Of a stretch of DNA of 64,000 nt, positions 36,601 through 49,033 are shown piece after piece. Made by a program: the position numbers and the translations under genes. The stretch's first letter is position 1, and each line of letters begins with the position of its first letter. Origin of the DNA: Hymenolepis diminuta (Eukaryota > Platyhelminthes > Cestoda > Cyclophyllidea > Hymenolepididae). The notes under the pieces are model-generated. The model was not told where the DNA came from. It made no database searches and saw only the letters and a list, made by a program, of their open reading frames with translations. Where the stretch lies: assembly GCA_900708905.1 (NCBI GenBank), contig CAADRB010000001.1:6308168-6372167 (forward strand), written 5' to 3'.

Positions 36601-39600
36601 CTCAAGAAGAGTTGGATTTCAATCCGAAGGTCTTCATGCGTCGATGGCTTTGGTTAAAATGGTTGGGAAAGAAGCATTCCCTTGAGCAGCTGCTCACGCC
36701 AATATTTGATAGTGATAAAGAGGTCAAGTCGAAGCTCAGTTTCGAGGATGTCATCAAGGAATTGTGTCTGTGTTTCGAATCCGTAAGCTTGATATTTAAT
36801 TGTCAGTCGTTTTTCTTGATTTTGTAATCGTATACATTGTTCATTTATCTGGTTGTTTTGGTTTGTTTAAAGCTTTTATAGTCTGAGTTTTGGGACAAAA
36901 TTCTTTTATTATTTAGTGATTTATCTAGTTACAAACCATAGCTTTTTCTCTATACTTTCTCAAAGATAAAGTGCTTGCGAAGGTTGATTTAAGTTGTCTA
37001 TTATACTGGAAAATGCACTGGACATAATGTACTATGTTTTTTTTGGAATTTGAAAGTATCTGGGTATATTGCTTCCAACTATGGTTGTTATCACCTTTTA
37101 CCTATAGCTTTGGATTCAATTATTTGAATAAAGGTTTATATATGGATATACACCATCTTTATGATTATTTGGTCTTTTTGACTATTTAAAAGTTGTGCCA
37201 GTGCTATGAATCTAATATTTTGATGAAAATGTTTATGATGTGGTATAATTTCATCAACTCTTATTTGATTGAGATCCATTGTGTTTCTCCGTTTTGAGTT
37301 GGATTATTTAATTATTGTTAGCTGGGGCTTAATTTGTATTGGAAATTTCTCAGTTTGACACGATATTGATTTGGTTATATAGCTAGTGTATACTTGAGAT
37401 TTCCTTGTCGCGAAGCAAGTGCTTTTGGAATACCCCGGTATTAAACTATTAACTATAAAACCTGGGATGGTTACACAATCAACCATCTCATGCCGCTAAA
37501 TTGACAGCCCCACTGCACCTCCAAAAATCAGAAGACTAGAAGTAACTGAATACGTCTATTCAAGTAATGTACAAAATGGGCTGTGTTTTGACGGAGATTA
37601 GTGGACCTACTTTGTGGTCTAAATGATAAACAAATTTCTAAAGTCTCATCAGTTTGAGATGCTACTGTAAATAGGATGAGTAGCATATCACCTTGATCTT
37701 TTTGGTCCTCTCTTAGTAGAACCGATATGGTTACTAGGTTGTTCTGACTGCAAATTGTTTTAAATGTCCTTTCCATCTTCGGTCTTTCGTGTTTTACGAA
37801 TTATTTCTATAATTCTAAAGTTTTAATATATTACTTTTCTTTGATTTTAGCTTCGAGCGTTAGCCGACATTGCAAAGGTGGTCATGTCTCCTCTCTTTAT
37901 CGGCAATGATGACTTGGAGACTTCCGCAGCCGTCTCCGCAGAAGCCAAACTGAAGCTCATTCAATCTCTGGCAGAATATACTCGCCCTGTCAGTCTTTTA
38001 ATTCGTCTTGGTGTTCTTCCACATGGGGTGGATTTTAAACCGAAGTCATGTGTTCTGTCTCCCTATAACTATGAGGAAATTAGCGGTCTAATCACCAAAC
38101 TCCAGACGATGCAAAAAACATCCAGCTCTCGGCCACCATTCATCACCGACTGTCTCCTAGATCACCTTAAAAGCATCTTAAACGCTTCAGATCAAATTGA
38201 CAGTGTTTCATTGAACGCTCTCACTTCTTCCTACCCACCCAGACATCTTCAATCGATATGTGCTCTCTGGCAGTACGTCGACACGTCTACTGCATCTCCT
38301 AATCTCCCCACTCATTTAGCCCTTCTCTCTTTCATTCTCTTTGATGCTGTTACTATTACTGCTCTTCATGAAGACACCAATCAGGCCGAAGAAGAGAATG
38401 GTGATGGGATTGAACAGGATCCGCCAATTCATATTGTTGGCCGGTTACGTTTAGTGGAGGTAGATAAGAATGCGCCTCAGTTAACACCATCTCCTGCTGT
38501 CTCAAAGCTTGGTCCTGTTGCACGAGCTGTTAAATTGGTAAGAATAACTCTTGGTTTTTATAATCCCTATAACTGTGCTTAAGTTTCATGTTTTTTATTT
38601 TTGTAGCAACAGTATGTCGTGAATCAGATTGTGAATGAATTCCCGCACTTTGGAAAGTTTATCTTTACGGTTCGGACCCTGTGGCTGCTCGACAGATTCC
38701 GATTTTCTGTAAGTCCTAATATTGTGTTATTATAATAAATACCTGCTCTAAATCTTTTTAGTGGAGATTTCTAGAAATGTGGTAGCTGTTTATCCATAAG
38801 GAGTATATGGGTCTTATTTTCAAAGACACGAGTTGGATATACTTGTCAATACTGTACTGAAGGGCGAAAGTTGAATTTTTCGAACCCGTAGAGATTTCTC
38901 TTTATTGTAAATACTGATCGAAATTTCTGCGTTCTTAAAATTGTCTTGAGGGTGTTGAATTTAATTTAATCTTAACGATAAAGACTGTTTGCGTTCGCAT
39001 ACATTTTAGCGATTATTTTCTTTCCATGTGTTTGCTTGCTGGTCTTAAAAGCAAGGATCAATCAAATTGTTTGTGTTAGTAGATTGGTGATGTCTTTTAT
39101 TATTACTTATGGCAATAGAAGGTTTCTTTTTCAGATTTGGTAGTTGATTAAAATGATTCAAGAAATCAAAATGATCTATTTCATCTGACTTAGTAGGCTA
39201 TCAAGTTAGGACCTTTCCTACTTAAGAAATTGAGCTCGTTGTAACAGGACTTGACTTGATTCTCTAAATTGGATCTGAATCCATGACCGAAAACTTCGTC
39301 TTGCTTGACTCTGAAGTCCACGGCGTTCATAGAATATTTACCTGTTGATTAAGTCGGGAGTTTATTCACGTTCATCTAAGCTCTTCATGTTTCTGATAGC
39401 CGAAAAGCAACTAAGCGATACATTTTAATTAATAATCATTGAAAATCAACTCGATACGTTTTGGGTATGAAATGATCTGCATGTAGATTTTTTAAAGACC
39501 CAATGTTACTTTTGGCTTTGAACGGTCAGTTGAATTCATGTTTTTGCTCATAGGACGTCCTCTGCTCCCGCTTGAGCCTTTTGGCTACGGGTCAGGTGAC

Positions 39601-42600
39601 CGATCTTGGCCATCTACCCGAAGTATTTCCCAACCAGTCGCGACTTATTGCTGAGCATTGTACTCGCTATGGACAAACCGAGTTGGCGGCCAGATTTGAT
39701 CCCCACTCCATTTCCAATAAAACCGCCGGCTGTGTGATTCCAGGCCTCTACCAAGCTCGTCAACTCTACTCTCGAAAGTCTGATCGCCAAGAGGCTGCCA
39801 AGATTTTGATTGAAGCGGCTAATTTTTTTGAGAAAAGTAAGTTTCTTTTTTTACTATATATCCATTTCTCCATTTACACTTGTTGTTCTTCGTAGAAGGG
39901 CAATTCCTGGATTTCATCAGTCCCGGTTTATCCCAGTGGGAGGCTGCAGTCCTGTTTACTGACTTACGAGATCGTGGCGAGAAGAGGTTACTTCTAGCTG
40001 CTTTGATTGCTCGCGCACAGTATAAGGAAGCACAGGATGTACTAACAGAGCTGGATTCCAGTAGAGGTCGAAAAATGTCTGTTGATCCCACCGTCCGTTC
40101 TCTAATCTCAACAATATCCGCCTGTCTTCCCCAACTTAAATTCTTCTCTGCATTCTCGCATCTCAGGCCGAGATTAAGGGAGAGTTCGTTACTAAATGGG
40201 TGTCTCTCTGTTGCTGGCAGTGTGACTGGCAGCAGTGTTCTTAGTAGAAAACGCTATCGTCAGACACTCTATGTTGAAGAGGGGGAGGATGGGGATTTTC
40301 CTGCCTCTAGAAGTTACTTGGCGAAACAATTTGCCACACCAAAAGGCAAACGTCTGCCTGTCCAACCCTCAGATGAAGATAGAATGCGGGCCACGGAGTT
40401 TTGGACTCAATTCAATGTGTGAGTCTCCTTGAATGAATATAATTTGTTTCGCCCATAAATCGTAGTTGGGAATGTTACTTTATTTTCATTTTAAATTTGG
40501 TTTGGTAATTTACTTCTCTCCTTTAAGCAGTTTTTATTCAGTATTCATCTTGGATAGAGAAAGCTTTCTGAATCTGCTTTAACTGAAAAACTCATATTTT
40601 CTCACTCATTTGCTAATCATCTTTGTATTATTACCGCTCATGGCAGTCTAATTTAACTGTTCCTTTTAATCGTGGCTAAACATCGGAATAAGAGGGAACC
40701 GCGAACGAAACGGAAGTGATCAAGAAGAAGCAGGTAAAAAATCATAGCATCAGGAGTCCAACTCTGTGTTTGAATTATGACAGCACTCCATGTTCTAATA
40801 TGGAGTGTAGTTTACTCGGTAATACTCAAATTTCATGAATTAACTCAGGTTCCTGGTTGAGATTATGTCCATAGCGATCAAAGTTTGTTTACTGATTGAT
40901 TAGTCCTCATTAGAGGTAAAAGTTTTGGGATAAATAGTGCTATTTGGATACGTTGAGATTTCAATTTGTTCGGTTCTCGACTCATTTTTCGCCACTTCGT
41001 GTATTTACTAAGCTTACGTGTCTACAAACTTCAAAATTAAATGACATTTCTTCTAAAGTTTCTGGAACACTAGGCCGATATTCTGCTATACAACGACGTG
41101 ACTGCCCTTGCCTCTAAAAATCGGACATCGGAAACTGTTGTTGATCGTTGCATACGTCAGAACACTGATCCCTTCAATAGGGTGGAAGTATAGTTTCTTT
41201 TTTGACAATACTTGCATACAGCCGTGTATTTTACTGTTCTTGTGTGGATTACTATCATCATCATCTGTGGTAAAGAAAAAGTATTTTACGGTTTTCAATC
41301 ATAAGAAAACATCTGAAAACCTAAATAGTTAAGGGCTGAACGGATAGGCGGAGGTAGAAAATATCTGTCGGGACATCATTAGAATTGAGGTTGTCAACTT
41401 CGTGTTGAATAGTTCATTGCACCCTATACTAAAGTTCAAGTTCTGGTATCTAAGTTACTGGGTGATATTTCATGTTCCCAGTGTTGGTTATGCAATCTTG
41501 ACCAATCTATCTCTCCATCTGTTAGCCAAAGAACGATTATTTGTTACTGGTTAGTAATATTAATGTAATAGGGTTTATTAGATTTCCTACTTGCCATGAT
41601 TTTCTTTAACTTTCCGTCTTTTGTGTCAGGACCCAACGTGTTCTTCGCGGTGAAAAGCCCTTTGAAACTCCGAAGTCTCCGGTAAAACCCAACATTACTG
41701 ACAGTGCTCGACGGCTAAGACGAAAACTCAACCAGTAGGTTAATAAATTTTGAAATGCTCCTCCCCATTTCCAAGCTTTCCGATTCACTTTTTGCATTGT
41801 TGTCTCTAGAATGCTCTATTCTTCCTCCGTGATGAGTCCTTTCCCACAAAAAAGCAAGAAGATATCGAGTTTATTTGCTTCTGTTTGTGAATCGAAAGCT
41901 TCTGCTGCTTCTGGAATTGCTCCGGGTCATCGGGGAAGTGATTTCTGGTCGGAGTTGGGTGAAATGAGTCGAAGATCAACTCTTTCAACTTCTGTTTCTG
42001 CTGTCTCTGTGGGTAGAAACAGCAGCACTCAATCGACTATTTCTATACTCAAAGTTAGTATTGTTGGGAGTTCGTTTTTGCCATGCAAAGCGTTTCGAAT
42101 TGCGTGAATGTCTTTCTTATAACTCTCCTCTTATTTTACTATTTACTTTTGGGAATTGAAGTAGCAACTGTAATCATCTGAAAGCCATATTTCATAAACC
42201 TCATAATTTAAAGGTAAGTAAATGCTGACATTAACTATGTTACCACTATGGTATTCTTAGGCACTTATCGGGGCAATATCCTCAGACCCAGTAAGAATAA
42301 GGCAAAAGACTTGTAACTCAATATATACCTTTATTAAAGGAGTACAACTACTAATACACCTTCAAATACTTGGAATCGGTTTGCTAGCCAATAATATATC
42401 ATTGGTAACATATTTAAGGAATCACATTGTGCGTTGTGTTATATTGTGTAAGAAGAAATAGTTGGATATCTTAGAGATTTCTTTCATCAAACTATGGTAA
42501 TCCGTTTATCATTTAAACCTAAGTACTATTCGAATTTTCATTTTATTCGTATTCCACAATATTAGGTAGGGATTGATATTAGTTTCTCATTTGTGTTGAT

Positions 42601-45311
42601 TCAACTGAATGCAAATGATTTATTTAGGGAAGCTACGTCCTCTTGCGGTTGGAGTTGTCTTGCAGTCTTGTCTTACATGTATTCATAACATTTTTTAATC
42701 AAGCTGCTATATTTAAGACCGTTGTTAGATTTTAGCAACAACGTTTGACTTCTGATCTTGTAGCATTCTATCACGCACACGTTAACTCATGACTCTGCAT
42801 TGATCTGGTTGTCATTTCATGTCTTTTACTGGTTACCCATCGGAAGGATTAATGACCCCGAACAGTCAACTCCGTTAACCACACTTTAATGGGCCTCTTA
42901 ATCATAAATCCCTTTCCACTCATGCTGCACCGACGTTTATTCCTTCCCCTTCTAAATAGTTTTTATTTATTTCTTTAAGGTTGTCTAATATCACTAGTTC
43001 TGAATACATATCTGGCCTAGTTTTGTCGAGCTCTACTAAAGGGTTTTTAGCACGTGTTTTCTTGATTCTTAAGGACAATAGATCGAATTGATATTAACTG
43101 ATAGTAATTCGATATCGAATTCTTTCTTATTTAAGGTAATCATTTATGCCCTTTTTGTCTAGGTCCATTCTGTACCAAAGGAGGTAGTACCTGAAACTGT
43201 ACCGAGCGATGATGATGATGACATGTCCCCCCCTACTCTCCCTCCTCAAAAGATAGGGAAGAAGAGAACTCTCCTCGCAATGGAAGTGGAGGAGAAGACA
43301 GATGAACCTTCCTCTTCCAGCATTGCAGATTTGGACATCTCCACATCTGATTATTCAAAAGAGGACGGCGGTAATGGAGAATTATATCAGTTGGGTATCA
43401 GCTCTGATGATGCAGAGATCACTATCAATGCATCAACCCTTCACTTGAGTAAGTAATTGGGTTTCGAATCTGATAATAAACTTCAGAACCTCTCCGTTTT
43501 TCGTGTCTGATCAGGTTGCTACAATAGAAGTGTAGCGCTTCCTACAAATATCCAAATTATGCAAGTACGAGACTGGTTTCTTCTATGCAGCAGTTTCTTC
43601 TGGAACTGTTTGCCAAATCAGAGTTTACCGGTTTGATATTCAGTATCGTTCATCCAGTGAATGACAGAACAGTTGGTAGTAGTCCAAATCAGTTAAAAGA
43701 TTAGTAGGTTGAGTTTCTCATCAGAGAGGCTCGCAAAATGAGTGTTGAAAGACGTTTTCCTTCTATGGGCCCGTCTATTATTTCACATTTTTAGCCAAAA
43801 AAGTTTATTTGAGTGAATTTTTGATGGACTGAAATGGAGTAACAATAAGAATGGGTGTGCTATTGGCACGGCGGTTAGCATGTAGAGCTAGAGGTGAAGG
43901 CTTCGATACTCCTCGGTGAACATTTTTTGAACGGAATGGCTAACCTCGGTCGAAGAATGCGACTTAGGTGAATGTTTGAAAACGCATTTTAAAAGAGTTT
44001 GGGGGTTATGCTTATCATTGTGTTGGTTGTAAGTCTCACGTTCTTCTGATTGATTTTCCTCTCTGTATCGCCTTCTTGTTCGTACTATTTGATTGTCATC
44101 AATTAACCGCAATGTTGAGAGTAAATATTTGTTATATTAATGATGTTTCCTCTTTCAGGTCATAAAATTTCCTTGGCTGAGAGCACCTTGGATGACTCAA
44201 AATTGACTGATGAAAGGCTCCTTTCAACCAGAATGTATAGCTTTTCGCCACCCATTCGAACTGTAAGTGACTATCACCTTATTTTCTCGTTTAGTTTTCC
44301 TCATTTTACCATTAAAGTGATGGTGCTACTATACTATAAAGCAGAACCCAAGTAGAAGGGACAGCGACTGAATGTATTTCATGGAATATAAATGGAGAGG
44401 AAAGAAACATCGCAAATCGAACTCATATCCAAGCACGTGCTATACACTGGAGAGTCTTAATGTAGTAGCTAACGAACAGGCAAAATTCATTTTGTTTGAA
44501 TCACCCGGTCTTTAGTATGGAGGCCAGTCTGTCTTATATCGGAGGAGAAAAGTTTATGAACGGCATAATCACTAGGACCCTGATAAGTGTAATATAGGGA
44601 GGTAGACAATATGGGGATCAGATTGATATAGTTAGATGGAGAAAAATTAATACACGGACGTTTGGTGGTACATTTCAGTACGAATTAAAGTGGGGGAAAG
44701 GAAATCCAATTTGAAAGTGTCGGTCTGTAAATAGTATTTACAAGCAGTTAGTAAAGCTTGAAGGCACTGATATATGCGGCAGTTAGGGGCAAGTTTAACT
44801 CTTCCCCTTGATCATGTTAGTTGGCACGAAATTGTGATCTCTTTGCATGTTGTTTTTTCCTCTTAGGTCAATCCGGTTGATTTACGACCAAGCGGTATGG
44901 ACGAAGTGGCAGACGCGCTCTGTTCAGCCAGGCACTTTGTTTTTGCTTCTCCAGCCACTTTTCTGGCCAGAAAATTCGTCCCTCCTACTACCACTTTTCT
45001 CAGTTCTATGGTGGAGGAAGAAGAGGAGAATGGAAACTTTGATTTCAGTGCGTCGGCAACAACTGAAGGGTTAGTGTGTCCACCTACGAATTTTTATTTA
45101 ATTAATGATGTTAAGACGCTATTTTTTGTTTTACAGCTTTACGTTTGACAATACAACTGAAGAGGATGTGGAGGAACATGGCGACGAACACTCCATTGAC
45201 GATGACGTGTTAACTTCACCTGAAGCTGAGGATGAAGTTGAGCCGGTTGAATTGCTGACGCCCCGTCGATCTAAAAGGAAAATTAAAGTACCTGAACGAT
45301 TTAAGTATTGA
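30601..45311 (+). CDS. AHCTF1: ELYS / AHCTF1 nucleoporin, chromatin anchor for nuclear pore assembly
   Basis: ELYS binds chromatin at mitotic exit and recruits the Nup107-160 complex. Exons: 30601-31120, 31171-31320, 31397-31468, 31552-31660, 33759-33929, 34148-34235, 34300-34623, 34670-34871, 36061-36782, 37851-38537, 38607-38708, 39554-39836, 39896-40418, 41630-41734, 41810-42053, 43163-43448, 44159-44262, 44867-45069, 45137-45311; all phases match, giving 1689 aa. An in-frame TAG lies 12 nt before the ATG. Recognition rests on GLFDLDRWYHAQMP (~440-453), the family signature after the propeller, on DLCLD at ~174, and on LLQYIPQIRALVVGF..G...LW. Order: N-terminal seven-bladed-type propeller (~1-520), helical ELYS domain (~540-1150), acidic and Ser-rich disordered tail. 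The end carries PRRSKRK (1674-1680), AT-hook-like. It is shorter than human ELYS (2266 aa), mainly in the tail. A SILK motif lies at 1431-1434. Confidence 0.94.
32483..33512 (+). pseudogene. Mariner transposase, inactivated
   Basis: Starts MDQKQFRVLILHCF, the usual mariner N-terminus, followed by a helix-turn-helix region (KRWFGDFKRG). The catalytic D,D34D half is seen in the H-Q-D-N segment near 33205-33220 and in PPYSPDSAPSDYWLF near 33289-33333; the middle, with the first Asp, falls in the N gap. Lesions: frameshift near 32650-32664, TAA at 32709, TGA at 32781, frameshift near 33190-33200, and an extra A in the A-run at 33344-33351. The coding span is close to the normal ~345 codons. It cannot make active transposase. 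Some single-base indels could be sequencing errors, but the two stops are substitutions. Confidence 0.93.
32829..33096. other. Assembly gap (268 N)
   Basis: Run of N inside the mariner element. The flanks fit one element with about the expected missing length, so the gap size looks realistic. A multicopy repeat is a likely reason for the gap. Confidence 0.95.
35932..36007 (-). repeat. tRNA-derived SINE-like repeat, copy B
   Basis: Minus-strand reading aligns with copy A over about 75 bp, best across TAACTCAGGGGTCACGATATCAA and the following ATCGGT. Located in ELYS intron 8, 54 nt before exon 9, in antisense orientation to the gene. Confidence 0.45.
43861..43920 (+). repeat. tRNA-like SINE fragment, copy C
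   Basis: GCGGTTAGCATGTAGAGC resembles a tRNA D-arm/A box, and AAGGCTTCGATACTCC resembles a B box (GGTTCGANTCC), but only about 20 nt separate them. It is therefore a degenerate tRNA-derived sequence and not a tRNA gene. In ELYS intron 16, sense orientation. Confidence 0.45.
44411..44455 (-). repeat. Possible tRNA-like fragment, copy D
   Basis: On the minus strand, GTGTATAGCACGTGC followed by GAGTTCGATTTGC has A-box and B-box character like copy C. Short and weak; in ELYS intron 17. Confidence 0.3.
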
Positions 45312-45375
45312 GTTAGTTGCTGGTGGTGATGATTGGCTACCTACTTTGTTGGCACTTGTTCTTTTTGGACCCGTG

Positions 45376-45381
45376 AATAAA
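45376..45381 (+). terminator. ELYS polyadenylation signal AATAAA
   Basis: Canonical AATAAA 65 nt after the ELYS stop codon at 45311, giving a short 3' UTR. Confidence 0.65.
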
Positions 45382-47760
45382 TCATGTAAATAATACGATC
45401 TCTAGTTTTGGGGATTCTATATGTGGAACCGACTGGCAACCGGTTTGAAATTTTAATTGGTTTAATTGTAGTAATATTTACATTGTTTAGAGTAATGAAG
45501 GAAGTAAAATTCGCATAGTTGTGAGAATTACAGAATTTCAAGATCATCGAGCCTAATCAATGAGGTCACCTGCAACTGTACAAACTGAAAATTATGAGTT
45601 TGATAAGGTGACATAAATATGCACATGCTCTATGTGAATACAATTATATGATTGGAGTAGATTTGCTGGGATCGGAAAAGTTTGCGGTGATGAAATAACA
45701 CAGAGAAGATTGCAAAAGTTGCCTCGGTAAATGGGTAATTAATACACACCCATTTGGATCGGAAAAACAGCAAGGGAGCATAAGAGGCTATTTTAGGTAG
45801 CTATGGTACTTGATCAGGCACATCATTCGAATCGCACTACATTCACCGTAATCGACTCTTAGATTCCTTGAAACATTAATCTAGTTACAAGTACAGCTCG
45901 ACAAAATCACCATAACGGAACACGACACACATTCATGAATCAAAAATTCGATTTATACTATGCGCCAATTACATTCGTAACGTTAATAAATTCCTTCGAA
46001 TAAATGGGAGTTAAAATGTGCAAAATAAAGATTTCATTTTGGAAAAAATAGCATTTTTATATGTAGCAATCGAATATAAGGAAATGAGACTATTATTTTA
46101 TTTAAAATTTTCCGTTTCCCATAAAAAATGCCTTCCTGTGAGGTATTTTAATATTAACTTTTTTGAAAGCCTAATTTGCGAAAATTGGTATATTTTTTAT
46201 AAGTTAATTCACTTATTCCGGTTATTCTCTTTGAAACACATTTCATGGTAGTTTTCAGAAAGAAGTAGAACAAGTTTTATTCAAAAACATATGCAAACTC
46301 CGTCATTGATCAATGGAACCAATTGCAAGCCGTAAAGAATTTTAATGGGTCGGAAGTGGATAAAAGCATTTAGATATATTATTTTTAAAGGTAGCATAGA
46401 ACGCATATGTGATATTATAAGACTGCAATTTTAAAGCAATAAAATCTCATTAAACAAGCAGGTAATTTAAAGCATTTCGATATCCATTTTGTAATATCTT
46501 CATAGCGACCCCGGTTTTTTGGTTTAATAGAATAAAATCAACGATATATGCGATGGTTTTTTAGGGCTTTTGAAACGTGCATTTTACAATAAAATTTTGT
46601 ATTGCCTATTAAACGAAAAAACAAGCACTGGCCAACGATATATACAAATGCAATGATCATTTATCATGGCACATAAACAGCGAACAGGATGTGCAGAATA
46701 CAAAAGAACAAAGACTATTTATCAAAATAATGTGGACCTCAGTTTAGGCACGGCAGATAAATGACAGGAACACTTTGGCCGTCAAATATGGAAATCATCA
46801 TACGAATTTTACATTGAGAATCAAGTTGAAAATCATTTGAGGGAAAAGCAAACAAAATTTAATTTTAGATGATTTTGGAAGATTACTCAGGTCCAATATA
46901 TTCAAGCCCGATGCAGAATTTGGAAATGTCGTCCTAATCGTCTGATAATGTCAGAAGAAACAACTAGAGATTTGTTAATTTATGTAAACAATGAAATGTG
47001 TATTTACCATCGAAATGATCCTTACCATAGACGACAAACTACATTATTCCGTAAATGGATGCAAATCTTTATCTTGGAATTTGTATATTTTGCTTATTGT
47101 TAGTTATGATAAACATATTTCGGATACTTGTCAACAAAAAACAGAAATAAGCATAAAAATTAATATTTAATAATGCTTTTTGTTGAACTAAAATAAGACA
47201 GACGGAGTCAATATTCATAAGGCGATCATAGACTGGGTATAAATAACCGTGCCATATGAATTTGCAAATGTATTTATTTATATTATTGCGGTGGTTCGAA
47301 AAATAATATCATATTTTTGGCTCATTGAATGTTAGTAAAGCTTTTATTTACTGTGAATAACTCAGCTACACAAGTTTCCGATTTAAAATATGTTGTTCTG
47401 CGATTAAACTGATATTTTATACCACATGCATTAATATTAAATAACTGATTTATTTTAATCCCAAAAAATTGATACATAGATAATTTACGGCAAAAATTAC
47501 AGACTGAATTAAATTTCTTCTATTTCAAATGAAAGATGCATACGTAATCGGCATTAGTTAGAACTTTGCAAATGAAAGTTTTATCATTTTGTTAATAACT
47601 GAAAATCCAAAAATACTGCCAAAAAATTACTTATAAGACGAGCGGTTTGTATTGCTGGAATAATCTGGTAAAATTAAATAGCCACCAAAATATTGTTTAG
47701 TGGTTTTAATTGTAAGTTGGCGCACTTTTAGAGCGCAAATAAGTAAGTTTAACGTGCCTC
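45382..47760. other. Intergenic region between ELYS and RPL13
   Basis: AT-rich with no recognised gene. An open frame without recognisable similarity runs at about 46874-47101 on the plus strand (includes CRIWKCRPNRLIMSEE). I treat it as chance. The promoter of RPL13 should lie at the right end, but no clear motif is visible. Confidence 0.6.
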
Positions 47761-47766
47761 GTCACT

Positions 47767-47823
47767 GTAAGTGAGGTTAATTATTAATTTTTGTTCATTG
47801 ATGATTTAATTTTTTAATTTTAG
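47767..47823 (+). other. Probable 5'-UTR intron of RPL13 (57 nt)
   Basis: GTAAGT at 47767 and TTTTTAATTTTAG ending 47823 form a plausible 57-nt intron, 67 nt before the ATG. ELYS intron 1 is equally small (50 nt), so the size is credible here. Alternatively the AG serves as a trans-splice acceptor. Confidence 0.5.
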
Positions 47824-47890
47824 CATTATAACGTTTGCTAATATTTTTGGGTATCACCCGTGTAATTCTTCGCTACCTTTCTAGTTCATC

Positions 47891-48496
47891 ATGGCACACG
47901 GAAACGATGTCGTTCATAAGAACCATTTCCGTAAACACTGGCAGGGAATGGTAAAGACATGGTTCAATCAGCCAGCCCGTAAACATCGTCGTGCAGAGGC
48001 TCGTAAGGCTAAGGCAAAACGTGTTGCCCCTAAGCCTGCTTGCGGACCTCTTCGCCCCATTGTCAACTGTCCAACTCGCCGTTACAATATGAAAGTTCGT
48101 GCTGGTCGTGGATTCACATTGCAGGAACTTAAGGCAGCTGGTCTAAGCGTTCCTATTGCCCGATCCATTGGAATTGCGGTTGATCACCGCAGACGCAATC
48201 TCTCCATGGAAGGACTTAATCGCAACGCTGCTCGCCTTCGCCACTACATGAGCAAGGTAGTTCTTTTCAATAAAGCGAAGATCCTTCCCGTCCCATGCCA
48301 CACTGGTGAACTTCAGAAGGCCAAGCAGCGCAATGCTCTTCCGGCCATCCACCAGAAGTATGTATTTGAGAAAGCGCGTAAGATTACTGATGATGACAAG
48401 AGTTACTCTGCTTTCCATGCCATTCGTCAACATCGCGCTAACAAGCGTTTGGCTGGCAAACGTATGAAGGCCCGTGCTGCAAAGACTGCCGAGTAA
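47891..48496 (+). CDS. RPL13: 60S ribosomal protein L13 (eL13)
   Basis: Structural protein of the large ribosomal subunit. The intact 201-aa frame in one exon begins MAHGNDVVHKNHFRKHW and continues with VKTWFNQPARK, the basic A-K-A-K run, RPIVNCPTRRYN and KVRAGRGFTLQELKAAG, then IGIAVDHRRRN, all in the order found in eL13. Length is close to the human protein (211 aa). The sequence is strongly basic and the coding region is richer in GC, with preferred-looking codons, as expected of a highly expressed gene. The ATG has a good context (ATCATGGC). A short intron or trans-splice acceptor lies in the leader, and AATAAA follows 14 nt after the stop. In vertebrates the introns of this gene host snoRNAs; here there is no coding intron to hold one. 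Confidence 0.98.
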   Translation: MAHGNDVVHKNHFRKHWQGMVKTWFNQPARKHRRAEARKAKAKRVAPKPACGPLRPIVNCPTRRYNMKVRAGRGFTLQELKAAGLSVPIARSIGIAVDHRRRNLSMEGLNRNAARLRHYMSKVVLFNKAKILPVPCHTGELQKAKQRNALPAIHQKYVFEKARKITDDDKSYSAFHAIRQHRANKRLAGKRMKARAAKTAE

Positions 48497-48509
48497 CATG
48501 TATATCATA

Positions 48510-48515
48510 AATAAA
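48510..48515 (+). terminator. RPL13 polyadenylation signal AATAAA
   Basis: AATAAA just downstream of the stop codon, implying a very short 3' UTR. Confidence 0.7.
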
Positions 48516-49011
48516 GGTTATTATATTATCGGTTTTAATCTTTTCCAAATGATCTTCAATTCGATTTATGTGTTGCTTGTGGTTAGTTTCGAATCCCTGT
48601 TATTGCTGAAAAAGGGTAGTATCTCTTTTTTCATCCCATTATTGGTTTATGTTGGTATATACAATTTCTACGACCCTTTTATAATTGTATTCGTTTCGAG
48701 CGTCGGGGTTAAATTGTTATATTCGCATTTTTAATGATAGTTTCGACCAATTTTGATATCATTGATCGTCAAGGGAATTATTTAGCATTTAGAGAGGCTC
48801 TCGACCTTTTTTCATTTGCTTTATGCTGTGTAGTTATGTTCATTCGGTGGGTAACATCACTGTGTCTTGCACTTGGCACTGCCGGCTTCGAGTGTTCGAT
48901 TGGCGTAATTGAAGTTTTAACTGGGAAGTTAGCTCACCGCGCAATACGAGGCAACCGTGTTTAGTCTTTTTAGGTTGCAATGTTTGGTGACCAACTATGG
49001 ATATCTGGCTT

Positions 49012-49033
49012 CGCCGCCTGTTTTATTGCGGCG
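49012..49033. repeat. GC-rich hairpin
   Basis: CGCCGC (49012-49017) pairs with GCGGCG (49028-49033) around a 10-nt loop. The flanks do not extend the stem much, and no known RNA family is recognised. Confidence 0.4.

Noticed and set aside
46874..47101. Open frame of about 76 codons between ELYS and RPL13
   Set aside because: Very AT-rich, no splice context, no recognised family; long chance frames occur in such DNA.
48734..48964. 76-codon ATG frame after RPL13
   Set aside because: Unrecognised, hydrophobic because the strand is T-rich; no promoter or poly(A) context.
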